From Dicaeum eximium (lineage: Eukaryota; Chordata; Aves; Passeriformes; Dicaeidae), in the NCBI GenBank assembly GCA_013396995.1, contig VWZP01005814.1:1-64000 (forward strand): 64,000 nt of DNA. The letters are read 5' to 3'. The notes beneath the pieces are model-generated. The model had not been told where the DNA came from, ran no database searches, and was given only the letters and a program-made list of their open reading frames with translations. Below, one piece after another: positions 1-12,900 of the stretch (within the stretch, counting starts at the first letter, position 1; every line of letters starts with the position of its first letter). The translations under genes were made by a program, and so were the position numbers.

Positions 1-122
1 CTCAGCCCCGCAGCCCTCAGCCCTCAGCACACAGCCCGCAGCCCACGGCCCGAGCCCGGCCGCTCCCCATTGCGGGGCCTCCCCGGGCTCCGGGACCTGC
101 CGCTGCCGGCCCCGCTCCTCAC
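1..122 (-). other. TTPA: TTPA intron 1, 5' end
   Basis: GC-rich sequence just after the exon 1 donor (GTGAGG, minus strand). Only the first 122 bases are in the window. The open frame continues a short way past the donor, but that extension has no family similarity and is read as intron. Confidence 0.8.
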
Positions 123-317
123 TCTCCAGGCCAGGTCCAGGTGGAAGTCTCGGGCGCGCAGGAAGCGCACCAGGAAGGCATCGGAGAGGGGCTGCGGCCA
201 GTTCTGGCCCGGCTCTGCCTCCGCCCGCCGCCGCAGCTCGGACACGGCGCCGCGCACCCGCGGAGAGTGGTCGGGCAGGTCGCTGAGCTGCCCCGCGCCC
301 GGCGGAGCCTGCGACAT
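123..317 (-). CDS. TTPA: TTPA, first coding exon (partial gene; alpha-tocopherol transfer protein)
   Basis: Encodes the first 65 residues of alpha-tocopherol transfer protein, a cytosolic liver protein of the CRAL-TRIO (SEC14-like) family that moves RRR-alpha-tocopherol to the plasma membrane for export. The translation starts MSQAPPGAG, contains LPDHSP at about residues 14-19, and ends with the family hallmark RFLRARDFHLDLAWR of the CRAL-TRIO N-terminal helical domain; human TTPA has nearly the same LPDHSP and RFLRARDFDLDLAWR segments. The start is the only in-frame ATG (minus-strand codon at 315-317); an upstream GTG at 336-338 is in frame but unlikely. The exon ends in phase 0 at an AGA codon followed by a GTGAGG donor (117-122), the same place the human first exon ends. 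The ligand-binding lipid domain lies in exons beyond the left edge. Gene identity is strong; the exact donor is inferred from the family. Confidence 0.92.
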
Positions 318-480
318 CCCCACGGCACGGCCGGGCACGGCCGAGCCCAGCTCAGCCCCGCCGCTCGCCCCGGCCCATTGAGAGGAAGCGCGGCCGGGCT
401 GCCCCCGCCCCCGCGGGGCTTAACCCCTGAGCGCCCTGCCGGGGAGCAGGCAGGTGTGCCGCTGTGTCCTCGGGCCTGCC
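318..480 (-). promoter_or_regulatory. TTPA: TTPA promoter and 5' UTR, CpG island
   Basis: The stretch just upstream of the TTPA start codon is very GC- and CpG-rich, while the DNA beyond about 480 drops to AT-rich. A GC box (GGGCGGGGGC type on the minus strand, about 402-412) is visible and no TATA box is obvious. The transcription start cannot be fixed from sequence alone; a short 5' UTR within about 318-400 is likely. Confidence 0.65.
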
Positions 481-3400
481 TCTCTTGGACGTGTTTATCC
501 CGCTTTTACGGACCTGACCGGGTGTTAGAATTTTACGCTTTAAGCCCATCTCCAGATTTTCGCTTCCAGCCCCAAAGGTGAGCTGTACCTGCTCCCTCTG
601 CGGGGCGAGGGGCGGCCCCAGGGGCAGGGAGAGCTCAGCCGCTGGTACCCGCGGCGCCCACCGCAGGAGGGGCATCCCGGACCCTGGGACGTGCTAAGGG
701 TGGTGGCCTCACCTTTTGGCGAAAATAATCCAAGTTTAGATACTAAATCGCAAAACGTAGCAACTTCATTGCAGCTGGGAAATGAAGGGCAAAGTGGGGA
801 TGACTGCTGGTGCAAAACTGCGTTGGAGCACCTCAACCTTATTGTGGATATGCAGTAATGAAAATATTACCCTGGATACACAGTAATGAAAATATATTTG
901 CTCTGCCAGGAGAAAGGGTGGTGAAATTGAATTCAACCTTAGTCCAACTTTGCTGCCTAGCAGTGAGTTCGATTATGAAAAGTAAAGAGCTCACTGCTGT
1001 TGTTTTATTTTGTATTTAGTATTTTAGTAACCTTTTCCTTGTATTAGGTTTCCTTTGAGATCTCTCTGGCCTGCTTATGCTAAAAGCCTTATTTCATTTA
1101 ACATACAATTAGTAAGGCATGGTTAGGTCTAGTAAAAGGTTTACAGAACTTTGTTCTGTATTATTTTCCCCTTTTCTGGCTTTCTACAGTTAATACCTAA
1201 TTTTTCATCAGCATTTTGGTCACATCTAACCGTGTCTTGGACTTTTATACGCTACTGAAATGTCTACAGGTATTCCCCTCAGCTTTCCAAATGTGAAAAA
1301 ATATCTGCCTAGCTAAAAGCAGATAGTTAAAGAGTGGGAGGAGGGGATTTTTACCACAAAAAAAAAAAAAAAGGCAGAAATTCAAAGGACTGAATAACTG
1401 AATAGAAAATACAAGCTTGCAGGGAGAAAGTTTTGAAGGAAAGGATAAAAACTGAGAAATGGGTATGCAGTCAAGAGTATTTAAATGTGAACATCTGGGC
1501 AGGAGGTGTGAGGAAGTGTGGACTTACCCTGGATCAAGAAGAAAAAGCAAGCTGGAAATACAGCAAGAAACAGAAAGAACAGAATGTGGACGGGACACTA
1601 ACAGCAGGTTTAAAAAACACTCCTTTTGTTTCTGGACAGAGCTTCCATGGGAAAGATTTGCATGCAAATGTGTAACCCAACTTTGGGTGGTAGGACAAAC
1701 AAACTGATATCACAGAAAGTTCATATAGTGATTTTAAACACCACTTCATAATTTTTGAGCACTTACTTTTGCCATCTCAGAATTCTTCGAACTTAGTGCT
1801 TCATCTGTGAAAACAAAAAGGGCAAGAAAATACAGATACTTTTCATTAGACTAATCAGCTGAGCAACTCATGGCTTCTAACTAGCTTTTCTAAAGCTTTT
1901 GTTTTGTTTAATTACATCTGGAAAAGAGCTCAAGTTTCTGAAAGCTCTGTCTAAATAAATTATGCCTGTTTGTAAACTTTGCCTTGTTTGTGTCCTTGGA
2001 CGAGGATGATTGCTCTTATAAAAAAGACTTGAAATTGTGACAGCAGCCCTTTGATGTTTCCTTTTGGCATATTCCTGTGACAAACAGACTTTTAACAGAT
2101 AGCTGGAATTTGCAGTCCTTCAAGAGAATATTTACATCTGAGTAAAACCCAGATAATACTTTAACAGGTCTGTGACAAGTGCTCAAGAAGTGTGGAGGCA
2201 GCTATCTTAGATTGACTGTAACATACACATGCACTTGTGCTTCTTTCTTTTACAAGATTCTATAAAAACTGTAAAAGGTTTTTGAGTTTCAACCCTACAG
2301 CAGTAGTTGTATGTTTTTTCTGTTAATGATATGGATAAATAGAAGGACCTTGTCTTTCATGCACATGCACTTAAGTTAACATTAATATGCAACTTTCATT
2401 AGGATCGAGATTAAGAGTTTAACTTGCATAAATGCCGAACACTTAATTCCAGCCACTGATGACTTCAGGAGGTTAGCATCTCTATAAATTAAGTTCTAGT
2501 TAACTTGCTTAAACTTGTGCAGAGAACGTGGAACATCACGGAATGCTTAATTTTCAGGTCCTTGATTTTTTTTAAATTAAGAATTTTCATATTTAGGACA
2601 TGTAAATGCAGACTTGCGAGTTGGGAAATCAAGATAATTATTGGGAGAGTTGATTCATGGTGCCAAACAACTTGCTCTTTCCTCTCGCCTATCTAGTCAA
2701 AGAAGTGCACACTGGCTAAAGCAAAGTAACCCTACACTCCCAATAGAACATGTATTAATAGAATAAGTATTAATTCTTTGAGATTATCGCATATTCCGGG
2801 GTGAACAGATATTTGGTACAAATTATAATATCATTTATTAGCTAGAGAGACATGACATTCTATGCACATGAAAACCATATTATCTATCACTCTGGCATTT
2901 ATTATGTACAGCTAAAAAAATCCAAAAATCCCTCCAAACCAATAGTCCTGTACAAGCAAACTCCTGTAAAAATTAAAACTTCCAGTGAAATTCAGAGCAG
3001 ACAATCATATCAGTGGGACTCCAAGGCTGTCATAGGAATCTGTTCATGTAAAGTACTTTGGAACTGGAATATTATTGTTAAAGAAATCTTTCAAGCTAAG
3101 CAAAATTGAATTGAGAGCTCATAACTATATCTGAAGGGTGACAATTTTGTACAGCAAAAAGGAGTGTAAATCGTTGTGACCCTTCCCTGAATCCATTCTG
3201 TAAGAATACTTCAGCATAGTAGTGCTGAAGATGTCAGCCTCTCACTGGAACCCTAAAGTGTAGCAGGTCTGGTTGCAGTGTACACTTTCTAATTTTTCTG
3301 TCTGAACTTCTCCATGACCCATCCTCCTGGTGTCTGTCTACTCACTGATGCAGATACCATTGCTTGAAACTACGTCAAACCTTTTTCAATTGTACAGGAT

Positions 3401-3690
3401 CAAAAGCTTATAAGATACTGTGTAGTGAGGTTGGTTGGTGGCTCAGTGACTTAGTAACAGCCTTTGAAAGTCTTACTCTGCAATACAGCTCAGCGATCTC
3501 AGCAGACACTTGATGGTAGGTACATGGCAGAGAACTTGTCTTTCATTTTACACCACAATAGACTGTTTGCAAAACCATCTTGGTGTAAAAATAATTTTTT
3601 AAAAATGTGTAATATAAGCACAGCCCAAGCTTCTACTTAAATTAAACCTACATTTCTCTGTAAGACACTGCAATCCTCAGTGAGTGATGA
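481..3690. other. Intergenic DNA, TTPA to YTHDF3, left part
   Basis: AT-rich sequence with short A tracts (for example near 1360-1373) and no open frame resembling a known protein. Short frames such as those at 1433-1707 and 2852-3109 are chance length and show no family similarity. Apart from the tandem duplication listed at 845-900, no structure was recognised. Confidence 0.6.
845..900. repeat. 28-bp imperfect tandem duplication
   Basis: Two head-to-tail copies of about 28 bp, each beginning TGGATA and sharing CAGTAATGAAAATAT. They differ at a few positions, so the duplication is not recent. It lies about 0.5 kb upstream of TTPA exon 1. Confidence 0.75.
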
Positions 3691-3699
3691 GATAATGAA

Positions 3700-4085
3700 A
3701 AACATTCGAGGCCAGGAACTGGAAGGTCACTCAAGGACTGAGTGAATTATGAAGACCTTGATCCTGCTGTCTTACTGTAGCAAGAGTAGGAACCATCTGC
3801 ACCAAAGTGCTTACAGAAGTGATGCTTATTCCCTGCCAGGTGTGTGGACATCCCCTCAAAGTCTGAGGATGTTCTGAAAGAAATAAGGACTCGATAGACC
3901 CAGCCCTGTCACATGGCTGTGAGAATATGCATCACAGTATATATAAGGGGAGCAAAGACTGTGTAGGTTCCTTAACTCTCATCTCTTCCTCCTACTCTGC
4001 TATCATAATTTTCCTTTCACATATTGAATTAAAATGGGGTCTATGCTGCCTCCAGTTTGTATTGTCTTAACACATAGAAAACTTT
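3700..4085 (+). mobile_element. Possible decayed solo LTR (TATA box and poly(A) signal in LTR-like spacing)
   Basis: A strong TATA box (TATATATAAGGGG, 3938-3950) is followed by a pyrimidine-rich stretch (about 3976-3998) and an ATTAAA signal at 4028-4033, roughly 90 bp after the TATA box. This U3/R-like arrangement is typical of retroviral LTRs. Clear TG...CA ends and a target-site duplication were not found, so the borders are guesses and a chance arrangement is possible. Confidence 0.3.
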
Positions 4086-5048
4086 AAGATTAATCATTGA
4101 CAACTTAATTTCATTTAACGCCAGCTTCTCTGTTTCCAGCCGAAGGCAAATCATCTCCACTGAATTTCCTAATGTACTTTTATTAGCATGTAAAAGCATT
4201 GTCCACTGCCTTGATGGCATAAAGCTTCACAGGCTTGGGCAGCAATATTTTGCTTACAAAAGGGCCCAAGTGTGAGAAGTCACATTAGAACCCTAGCCTG
4301 TGGATCCATTTCCATTCTTCCTGAAATGGTACCCATCCTCTTCACTCATCACCTGGGATCATGATGAGGTAAACCAGGGGAATTAGAAATACTACCCAGT
4401 GTGAACTAAAATTGTATTATAATCTGTCTGTGGCTGGTGGCATGTCATAGAGTCAGTCTAAACTAGAGAATTTTCTGCGGGGTGGGCACCAGTGTCAGCT
4501 CTTCAGTACGGCTGCTGTCACTGGGACATGTCCATTTTTTTTCCCTTTGCAAGACAGCAAAGTTGTGGAGGTCCAGAACAGCTACTTTTAAATAAAGTCT
4601 GTCGATGTAATTTCAGAGGAAATGTGTGGTTTTCAAGAGTGCTTTTCCAGAAGCTGTGTTGAGAAGCGACTGTCCATTGCAGGCTATTGCAAGTTAGCAA
4701 GTGACAGGTTTTAGACAATGAAATCAATGCAGCCTAGTTTCCAGAGGACCAATGTTTCAAGTTCCTTCACCATCCTTGGCAGATGGTGGAGGCCTGCTGC
4801 CTTCTCTCTGTGGGTTGCTCCTGGAGCCAAGGTAAGATGCTCTCCCTGACAGGGACAGGGGGGCTGTGCTGGCTGTGACCAGCACAGGGGCTGACTCTTG
4901 AGCCTGTGTGGAGAGGAGAGAGGTGAGGGCAGTGGAACTCGTGCTGCAGATTGCCCTTCTCCAAGCATTGTACTTTGTAAGGACTTAATACCTTTGGGAC
5001 CTCGCCTTTCTGCCTGTAGTCAACATTAGCTCTTGGGTTGAAAAGTTA

Positions 5049-5065
5049 TGAGAGAGAGAGAGAGA
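5049..5065. repeat. (GA)n microsatellite
   Basis: An uninterrupted run of about eight GA units, followed by degenerate GACAG/GACAGAGA units to about 5093. Simple sequence with no gene context. Confidence 0.85.
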
Positions 5066-6858
5066 CAGGTCAGAGACTGACAGACAGAGAGAGGGTCAGG
5101 CAATGTGATCCCATTTATTTCCTTGAGAATAAATAAATCATACACAAAACTGTAGATTGTATGTTGGAGGGTGAGATTTCCCAAAGCTCCTAGACCCAGG
5201 GTGGTAACTTTATTTATGCACCTCATCTTAACTCAGATTAAAGGAGAATTAGGAACCTAAGTAACAGTTAAAGTCTAACCTAAATGACTTTAATAGGATT
5301 TGCTGTATCAATTGATTAGCCTTAACCTCACTTGCTGTATTTAAAATGGTAGATGAGAAGCGTTTTGGCACTGATTTTGAAGAGTCTACCATTTTATAAA
5401 GCTTGTACAAAAGCAATGATGATGCCTGAAAACCTTGAAAAATGTACAGTCACAACATTAGGTGACCTAATTCACACCCTGGTAAAAATGTCACTTTTTT
5501 TTTTTTTCATATCAATGGAAACAAAGCTTTAGATTGCTGACAAACCGCCAACACTGAAGCAACGTTGGTACAAGTTTTCGTAGTGATAAAAGTAAATAAA
5601 ATAAATATTGGATAAGAGATCTCCCATTTTCTATAGCCAGTTAAAACATACAGTGTGTCAGAGAAGGCCACCAGCGAAATGTTGCGAAGGCACAATCAAG
5701 GCAGGCCTTCGTTTGGTTTGCATTACTTTTACGTGCAGGGTGTGCAGCAAAGAGCCGTGTGCCGTGGTAGATAAGGTGCACTGGTACTGTCAGGACCTGT
5801 GAGCACATTCTGGCTGGTAACTATTTGCAACAAGGATTACAGATGAAAGTAAACAGAGTGACGAGAAGTAGAGATGTAATACCTTTGTCTGTTGGGCATT
5901 GTAAAACTAAGACTGGTATGCCTCACTATGGAAATTAATTTCTCCTAGTCAAATAGAAGGCAGATTTCATCAGTGGGATCAGTATTTCATGCTCAGTATT
6001 TTTTTTCCACAGGAAAGTTGCTTTTTAAGAGAAAGACTAATTAGCTTTAAAATGCTATTTCTTTAAACTGTGAACAAGGACTTTTCTTTACGTTTTTCAA
6101 ATAACAAGTTATTTTTAATGAATGTAAATAAATCTGTCCAGAGAACCACCATCCGTGTACTACATTCCAAGATTACAAAATTTGCTTTAATTTTGTACTG
6201 TAAACCCCAAAACCTATGAGAGCATTCTGTGTCAAAATATTTGTATTTGAATTTAAAATGTCAGATGGATATTTAGATACTGTGCTTGCAGTGACTAGAC
6301 TGTCAACATTGGACATTTCAGGACAAAAATTCAATCCAAATTGGCAGATCTCTGCACATGCAGATTGGTAATTCTCTGTGAAATTTAAATGAGGAGAATC
6401 TTCTTCAAAGAAATTATTCTGAGTAGTTTTATTGCAAAACCTAGATGAACAGCTTGATTTTCAAAAGTGCTTAAACTTGCACAAAGTATCAAAGGAGGAT
6501 ACAGGACTTCTCAAAACTATGTCTATCGAGAAGCTTATCTCTAGGAACTTATAAAGAAGTTGGGCAGAGTCTAAACAGTGCAAGTAGTTTGACCCATTTA
6601 AATTCTAATCATTAGGGTATTATTTGCCCATCTCCTTGACAGTATAACCAAAGCTAATAAATAACCACATTGCATCATATTTTCTTGCTACCTTCAGAGA
6701 AATTGTGTTTACTTAGACCCTTGCCTGCCAAGTGAAACAATATTTGAGTCCTTCAGTGAGATATAAACTTCAATCCAGGTGAGCAATCACTGGGTATTAA
6801 CTGACTCAGACGAGTTAATAAACGAATTAGGTATTTTTATTCTTAATTTTCTTTACAT

Positions 6859-6910
6859 GAGCCGTTTCTATCTTGAGTCAATGTGAGCCATTTCTATCTT
6901 CTGTCAATGT
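6859..6910. repeat. 26-bp tandem duplication, two copies
   Basis: Two adjacent 26-bp copies (6859-6884 and 6885-6910) each read GAGCC.TTTCTATCTT..GTCAATGT with three differences between them. The second copy ends 15 bp before the acceptor-like site at 6921-6925. Confidence 0.8.
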
Positions 6911-6925
6911 TCTCCTTTCTTTTAG

Positions 6926-6969
6926 TGCTTGAAGGTACCCAGAGGACAGACCTGTCCCTAGCCAATGAA
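6926..6969 (+). other. Exon-like 44-bp segment with good splice sites (candidate non-coding exon)
   Basis: A pyrimidine-rich acceptor (TTCTCCTTTCTTTTAG, ending 6925) and a consensus donor (GTAAGT, from 6970) bracket a 44-bp segment. One frame is open across it but the peptide matches no family I know. It could be a lncRNA exon, an upstream exon of a YTHDF3 transcript, or chance; there is no transcript evidence here. Confidence 0.2.
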
Positions 6970-9900
6970 GTAAGTCTTCCCTGTAATGTCCTTTCAGCTG
7001 TCCAGGCAGAGGAACCCGGCATCGTATCAGTGAAATTCAATAAAAGGTATGAGCACAGAGGACTTAAAATGTAGTTTCATGATGTGGTTTACCTGAAAAG
7101 ATACCTGTGATTCCAGAAAAAAAGCATGCAAAAAGACGAATAATATGCATTGATGGTGCTACTACTATGGTTGATTTTGCTCTGTTCTCTTTGGTTCTGT
7201 GGAGATGCAGAATGAGTTGATCTCTGACCTTGGGCAGCCTATATCTACATATAAGACACAAAAAGACAGAGTCAGACAGAGGACAAGAAAACAGTGGAAG
7301 CATACTGGTCAAAATAAGAAGCCTAAATTATTGCATGCCTGCAGCCTAGTTCTAGAGAAGCCTAGAAATGGCCTAGACAAGAGCTTCAAGGAGGGGATGA
7401 AAGCAGCAGACTACTTTTGAAGAGCTTTTCCCAACAGTGAGGCAGAAGCTGGCCTGCACCTATTTCTAACTCACTGCTAAAGGAAAGCTGGTGCCATAGG
7501 TTAAATGGCCACAGTAAAAAGTGCTTTGATTTGAGAACAAGCATCTTAGGTTTGTTGTGACAGATAAATTGGAGTATACAAAAACACACAGAGAGCTAAC
7601 ACTTTCAGATGTGCACAAAATACCAGCCATGCAGGTGGGTGTGAGCAGGGAAAGGCTGAATTTGACAAAACCAGGACAAGGTCTCAATAAATGAGACAAC
7701 TATAACATGAATGAGAAATTCAATTTATGAGTAGACAAAGAGAATTCTATCCTGGACACATTATACAGAGTGAATTATTAAAAAAAAAAAAAAGAGGTAT
7801 GATCTAACAATGAAGACACAGAAGAGCTTGATGTTCAGGTATAAGCAAAATGACAGGCAGAGAAATGACACCTGCCACAGCAGGAAGGAGGAGGCAGAGA
7901 AGGGTTATGCTGTGCGGGTGAGGCTGTTGGCTAATCATCCATCAGAGGAAGCCTGGAAGCCAATATGAATATATTAGTTGCCAGATAAATGTTTTGGAAG
8001 TGAGAAGTGGATGTGATAACCCTAAAAAAGCATGACCAATTGCATAGAAATAAATGGTATTTGATATATATCTGATGGCAATACAAGCACAAAACAGATC
8101 ACATACTGTAGTTTATCTCAGAACTGTTATTAGTCATCTCTGTCCTGTAACAAAGCAGTAAGGTATCTCATCTTAGATTTCTAACAGTTATTTCCATCTC
8201 ATATTAACCTATGTTTAGACTTAGTGGGCAAAAAACAAAAGTAAAATGCATATATCTGGTATGGCCTGTTACTAACCCCTTTTTATCTAGAGAATCAGTC
8301 ATTCACTCCAGCTTTTTGTTAGCTTGTTTGTTTGTTTTCCTTACATATTTAATGTTTAATTCATTGCAAACACCTTGATTATTCATCCTCTTTAATCATC
8401 TTCATTCTGTGAGAGAGTCTGGTGAAAAAGCAGAGAAACTGTGCTTTTAGGCCATCTTTACCTGCTATTTCTCTAGCTTTTAAAAAGCTAAGCAAAGCAC
8501 TTTTTTTTACCCCTTTGCAAAGGCTGTGTGGCCTGGCTTTTGGTTGAGGCATATTTCTGCAGTTCTGTCTTCAGACTGACTTCTTTGTAAACTTAGCATT
8601 TTCTGTCTTACAAATCACCCCAGAAAATGTTTCTAAAACACCAACACCACTCAGTTTTGTACATTTACACCGAAAATGAACGAGACCTGGTTTAATACTA
8701 ACAGCAGTTTCAGAACATGACAGGGGAAAAGATTCCTTACTTAACTTGAACAAATTTCCAGTTAGCGTGCATTGGAAAATTTACAAATGAACTGAAGGAA
8801 ACATCATTTTTCCTCCTTTAGCCTTAAATACTAAAATATCCGCATAGCCTTATTTTTATCCTAAAACTTGTTAATTGCTTTTAGTTCTTTTTACAAGAAA
8901 TCATGACTAAATCACTTGTTTAAAAAAGTGAAAATTTAGATAATGTTATGTCAATGAAACAGAAATTAAGTTTTTCCTGTTCCTAGCTGAGGAACCAAAG
9001 TGATCTATTTCGATTCAACTCTTGAATCTGAATGCTCTCCCTTCAAATAACATTTCAGGTCATAACAGTAAGTGCAGTGTTAAAACACAGACATCAGAGT
9101 ATGCTCCTTCTGCATCTTGATTTGAAGATGCTCTATCCTGAGACTGGCACAGGGAGTAGCTCCCTCCCTACTTTGAGGACTCACAGAGCCAAGGGCTTCT
9201 TTCTTGGCTCTCTGCTGCAATGACGAACTACTGTTCTGGCCCTGACTATGCAGCCATGAACAAAGTTCACGTTGCCATGAACAAAGATTTTATCAGCCCC
9301 CTCACAAGAAAATGAAACAGAAGTGGTAAAATAAGAACTGAGTTGTTAAAACTTACCACAAACTTAGTGAATGAACAAGCTAAATAAAAAATAAAATCTA
9401 CAACCTTATCTGCCCAAATGTGACTTCTGGTTTAAAAGAAAGTCTTTGATTTTTGGCAGTTTGGCATGTTGAGAAAAGAAGGTGCTCAGGTATAAACTAA
9501 AACTGGTGTTAAATTTTAACAGCAACAACAAACTAAAGAAATAAAGGAGTGTCTTTATAAAACTTGTATATCCATTACAGATCTACGATAACAAAGAAAA
9601 TGAGAAGGGGGAAGTTTTTGAACAATCAGCTTCAGATTAATTAAGGGCTGCACTAACATTTTCTAATTTGCATATTTAAGATTATGGATATCATCATTAT
9701 TCCAAGATGCAATGCAGATAACTAAGCCTATTTTTTCATGTTCTGTAAATTATCTTTCCCCAAAATGTTGAGTTTCTGATTAATTTCTTCTCTGTAGCTT
9801 TCCAGTGATCCAAATCCTTAATTTTCTTTAAGATCAATATCCTTAGGCTGTTCCTTCATAGACTACATTTTAAACATGAAAAATACTTGACATGATGTGG

Positions 9901-12900
9901 ACATATAAAGGTGAAAGGTTAGCTTCCCATGGACATTATCCTAGTTTGTACACCTTACACTGCTTCCCACCCTTATAGTGAAAAGGGCCTTTTTGCTTTG
10001 GCCATGAGCAAATCAGACTGTTTGGTACTCCTCAATGACAAATGAAATCTTGCTGCAGCGCACTTAGCAGTAATTAGGTCTGAATTCTCCAGGTTCACAT
10101 GTGGACCCTTTAGATACCTTAATAACAAATTGGCAATCACACATGCTTTTCCTTCATATAGTAATTTTAAACAAGTTTTCTATGAATAACAGAAGCTTGG
10201 CCAACTCTAAATTTGTCCTGTATCTCTTAAATTATTCCAGCTCTGGTTAATTTGATTTTCCTAATCATCAATAACTCCTCGTGCAGCACCTCCCGTTCCT
10301 GCCCCACTCTCACTCTTATCTTGAGTTTCCCACTGGACTCCCTCACTTCAGTTCTTCAGCTCCCTCACCCCAGACCTGAAGCCCTCCTAGACCTTCCCCA
10401 TCAATCAGGTCCCTCTCACGGTCTCCCCTTTGCCAGTCTGCTCCTTGGGCAAGATTTGAACAGGTGGTGTGAGTGTCCTCAGCCACCTGCCTGAGGTGCA
10501 TAGGCAAGGAAAAAGGATAGGCACAAGTTCAGTGTGTTTGCTCCATCTACTCTCCCCTTACCATACAAATTAAAGGAGTTTGTCCTCCTGGAGTCTGCAA
10601 GAAACAGAAAAATGCCTTTTTGAAAGGCACTTCCATCAAAACCACATGCTGAGGGAGGCCTGGATCACCAGAATTTCACCTTCAAGGCAGGAGAGGAAAC
10701 TAGAGTGGCCTGAAGGCTACAGGTGTCACAGCTTCTCCTGGAAGCTGCAGGGACTTCAGAGTTCCCACCGGGGCACTAGACAGCTGTTTGAAGGGAAGCA
10801 GTGTTAGGAACAAATCGTTTTGCCAGAAGCTTTTATTGTCAGATTGCAAAGTAGGAGAATTGTTGGGCAGCTGACTGGTGCACAGCCAAACAAGAAGTGT
10901 GGGGCAGCTGGGTTTTTTTTACAGCTCCATTAGGATGAGTGATTGCACAGCACATGGTTAAAGAATAACTCAAGAAAACAAGCCTTGGTCTCCACATGGA
11001 AATTGGAATAGTGTCCATAATTCATACCTGTATAACTGGCCCTAGGGGCCTTTCTGCCTCTTTCCCTGGCCGAGTGCTGTAACATCAGAATAGTCTTCCT
11101 GCTTTCCTTACTGGAAGTTAAACTTCTCTTCTGAGTGATAAAGCACTCAGGCAAAGCCAAGATTTGTCTTTATTTAAAGTATTTAAAGAACTACTTATCC
11201 AAATCACTTTGAGTCTGGACATAAACTTTTTATCCAAATGCCAAAAATACTAATGGAAAACAATCTATTCTGAGGGTACCAAAGGCGAAGAACCACTGAA
11301 ATTTATAATGGAGAGCAGTACATCTCCATAATGGAACATCTAGTTTTACTTCTGAAACAGAAAACTCAATTCTGGAAAGGGAGGAGCCCAAGAATTTGGG
11401 TTGCAATCTTATTCCTGTTGCCAAGAATATTCTTGTTGGAGTGTTGACTAAGGAATTATGATTTATTATTTCTTAGTCACAATGATTTCCAGTTGCCCCT
11501 GTATTTCAAGCACCACCTAGTGGATCTATTTAAAAGCTACCAAAACAAAAGCAAGGAGCAACAAAATATTTTTCCTTTTCAAGGTATGAATGGCAGCTGT
11601 CAGTCTCCCCTCTTTAAAACTTGCTATTTGATTGCTTGTTCATAGCAAATCACGACAGCTCTGGAAAACACTTAAGTTAATACAGGTGAACAAGTACTGC
11701 TTAGTACGCACAAAATTTGGCTTTTACTGAGCCTCAGTGTAGGATATTCTTTTCCCAACTCATTATGCCCAGAACATTAAGACAGATATGTCCTTTAATT
11801 TTCAGAATTTCCTGAGTAAAGAAAAATAAACTTCTTCTTTTAAATGAAAACAAATGAGAAAGACTGAGTAGTCATTATTTTAATATTGGAAAATAACTAA
11901 CCAAAGAAAGAAGGTATTTCTAATCTTGTTCACCAGGCAGTCAAATGTGGCCATATAAATACATAAGCATATAATTTTTAAAATGTAGTATATTAAGCTT
12001 AGAGACACTTGATAGGTGTCCTATCTGAGCAGTTCCCTAAAATAAATATAACGTAGCATTAATCAATATGCTGGTTGCTAATATTTTTATTCTTCTTGCT
12101 GGTTTAATTTAATTACAGAGGGATGGTTACTTATTCAAAATTTTGTATTTGATCTGAGCAATGCATCTTAATGTATATAATTAATGCATTACATATTACC
12201 TATAAAGAGCATTTTTCGACAAGACTTCCGAATTATGGTTGCAAGAAACTGAGATTTGATTGAAAATAACAAATACTGGGATCTTTAAAGTGATGGACGA
12301 TCAGCCTAAAGTAAACTAAGTTTACCATGACACAGGACTGGGACCAAACCTTGAGTGCCTTGTCTAATTAGGGGGCTTAATTCCAGACCTTGCAGGTAAG
12401 ATCAGGTAACAGAAACGGCCATGACGAAGCAACTAAAATAGAAAGAATACTGTGAAGTGCCACAATAACAGAGAGCCTGTCATGCCAGAATCAGCATGAG
12501 TGTTTATGAGATGCAGGTACTGATCTGAAAGGTCAGAACAGCTGCAAACAGAAATCAGTGAAGTAACTGAAAGCAAAAACCACTGCTTGGAAAAAAATAA
12601 TCCTGAGCTCTCTTCCCTATAAACACTTTCGAGTGGACTAGAATTAATGGTGTTGATCCAGCAGCTGATCAGACGTTTGGTTACATAAGTTAATGAAAAG
12701 CTTTAAAAATACAGACAGCTTCTATGTCTGGAATTAAATATAGCAAGGATTGTATATATCTCTTTGATGAGGCTGTTAAAATAAAAATGGATTAACAATA
12801 GCCAATGGCATATGGGTTCCATCATCTAATTGGCTATTTCAGCTGTATTTTATATTTATTCATTCTATTAATCTATATTTAGAAAAAAAAGGGTATTAGT

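Noticed and set aside
318..338. Upstream GTG start extending TTPA by seven residues
   Set aside because: Vertebrate genes rarely start at GTG, and the ATG at 315-317 gives the N-terminus length expected for the family.
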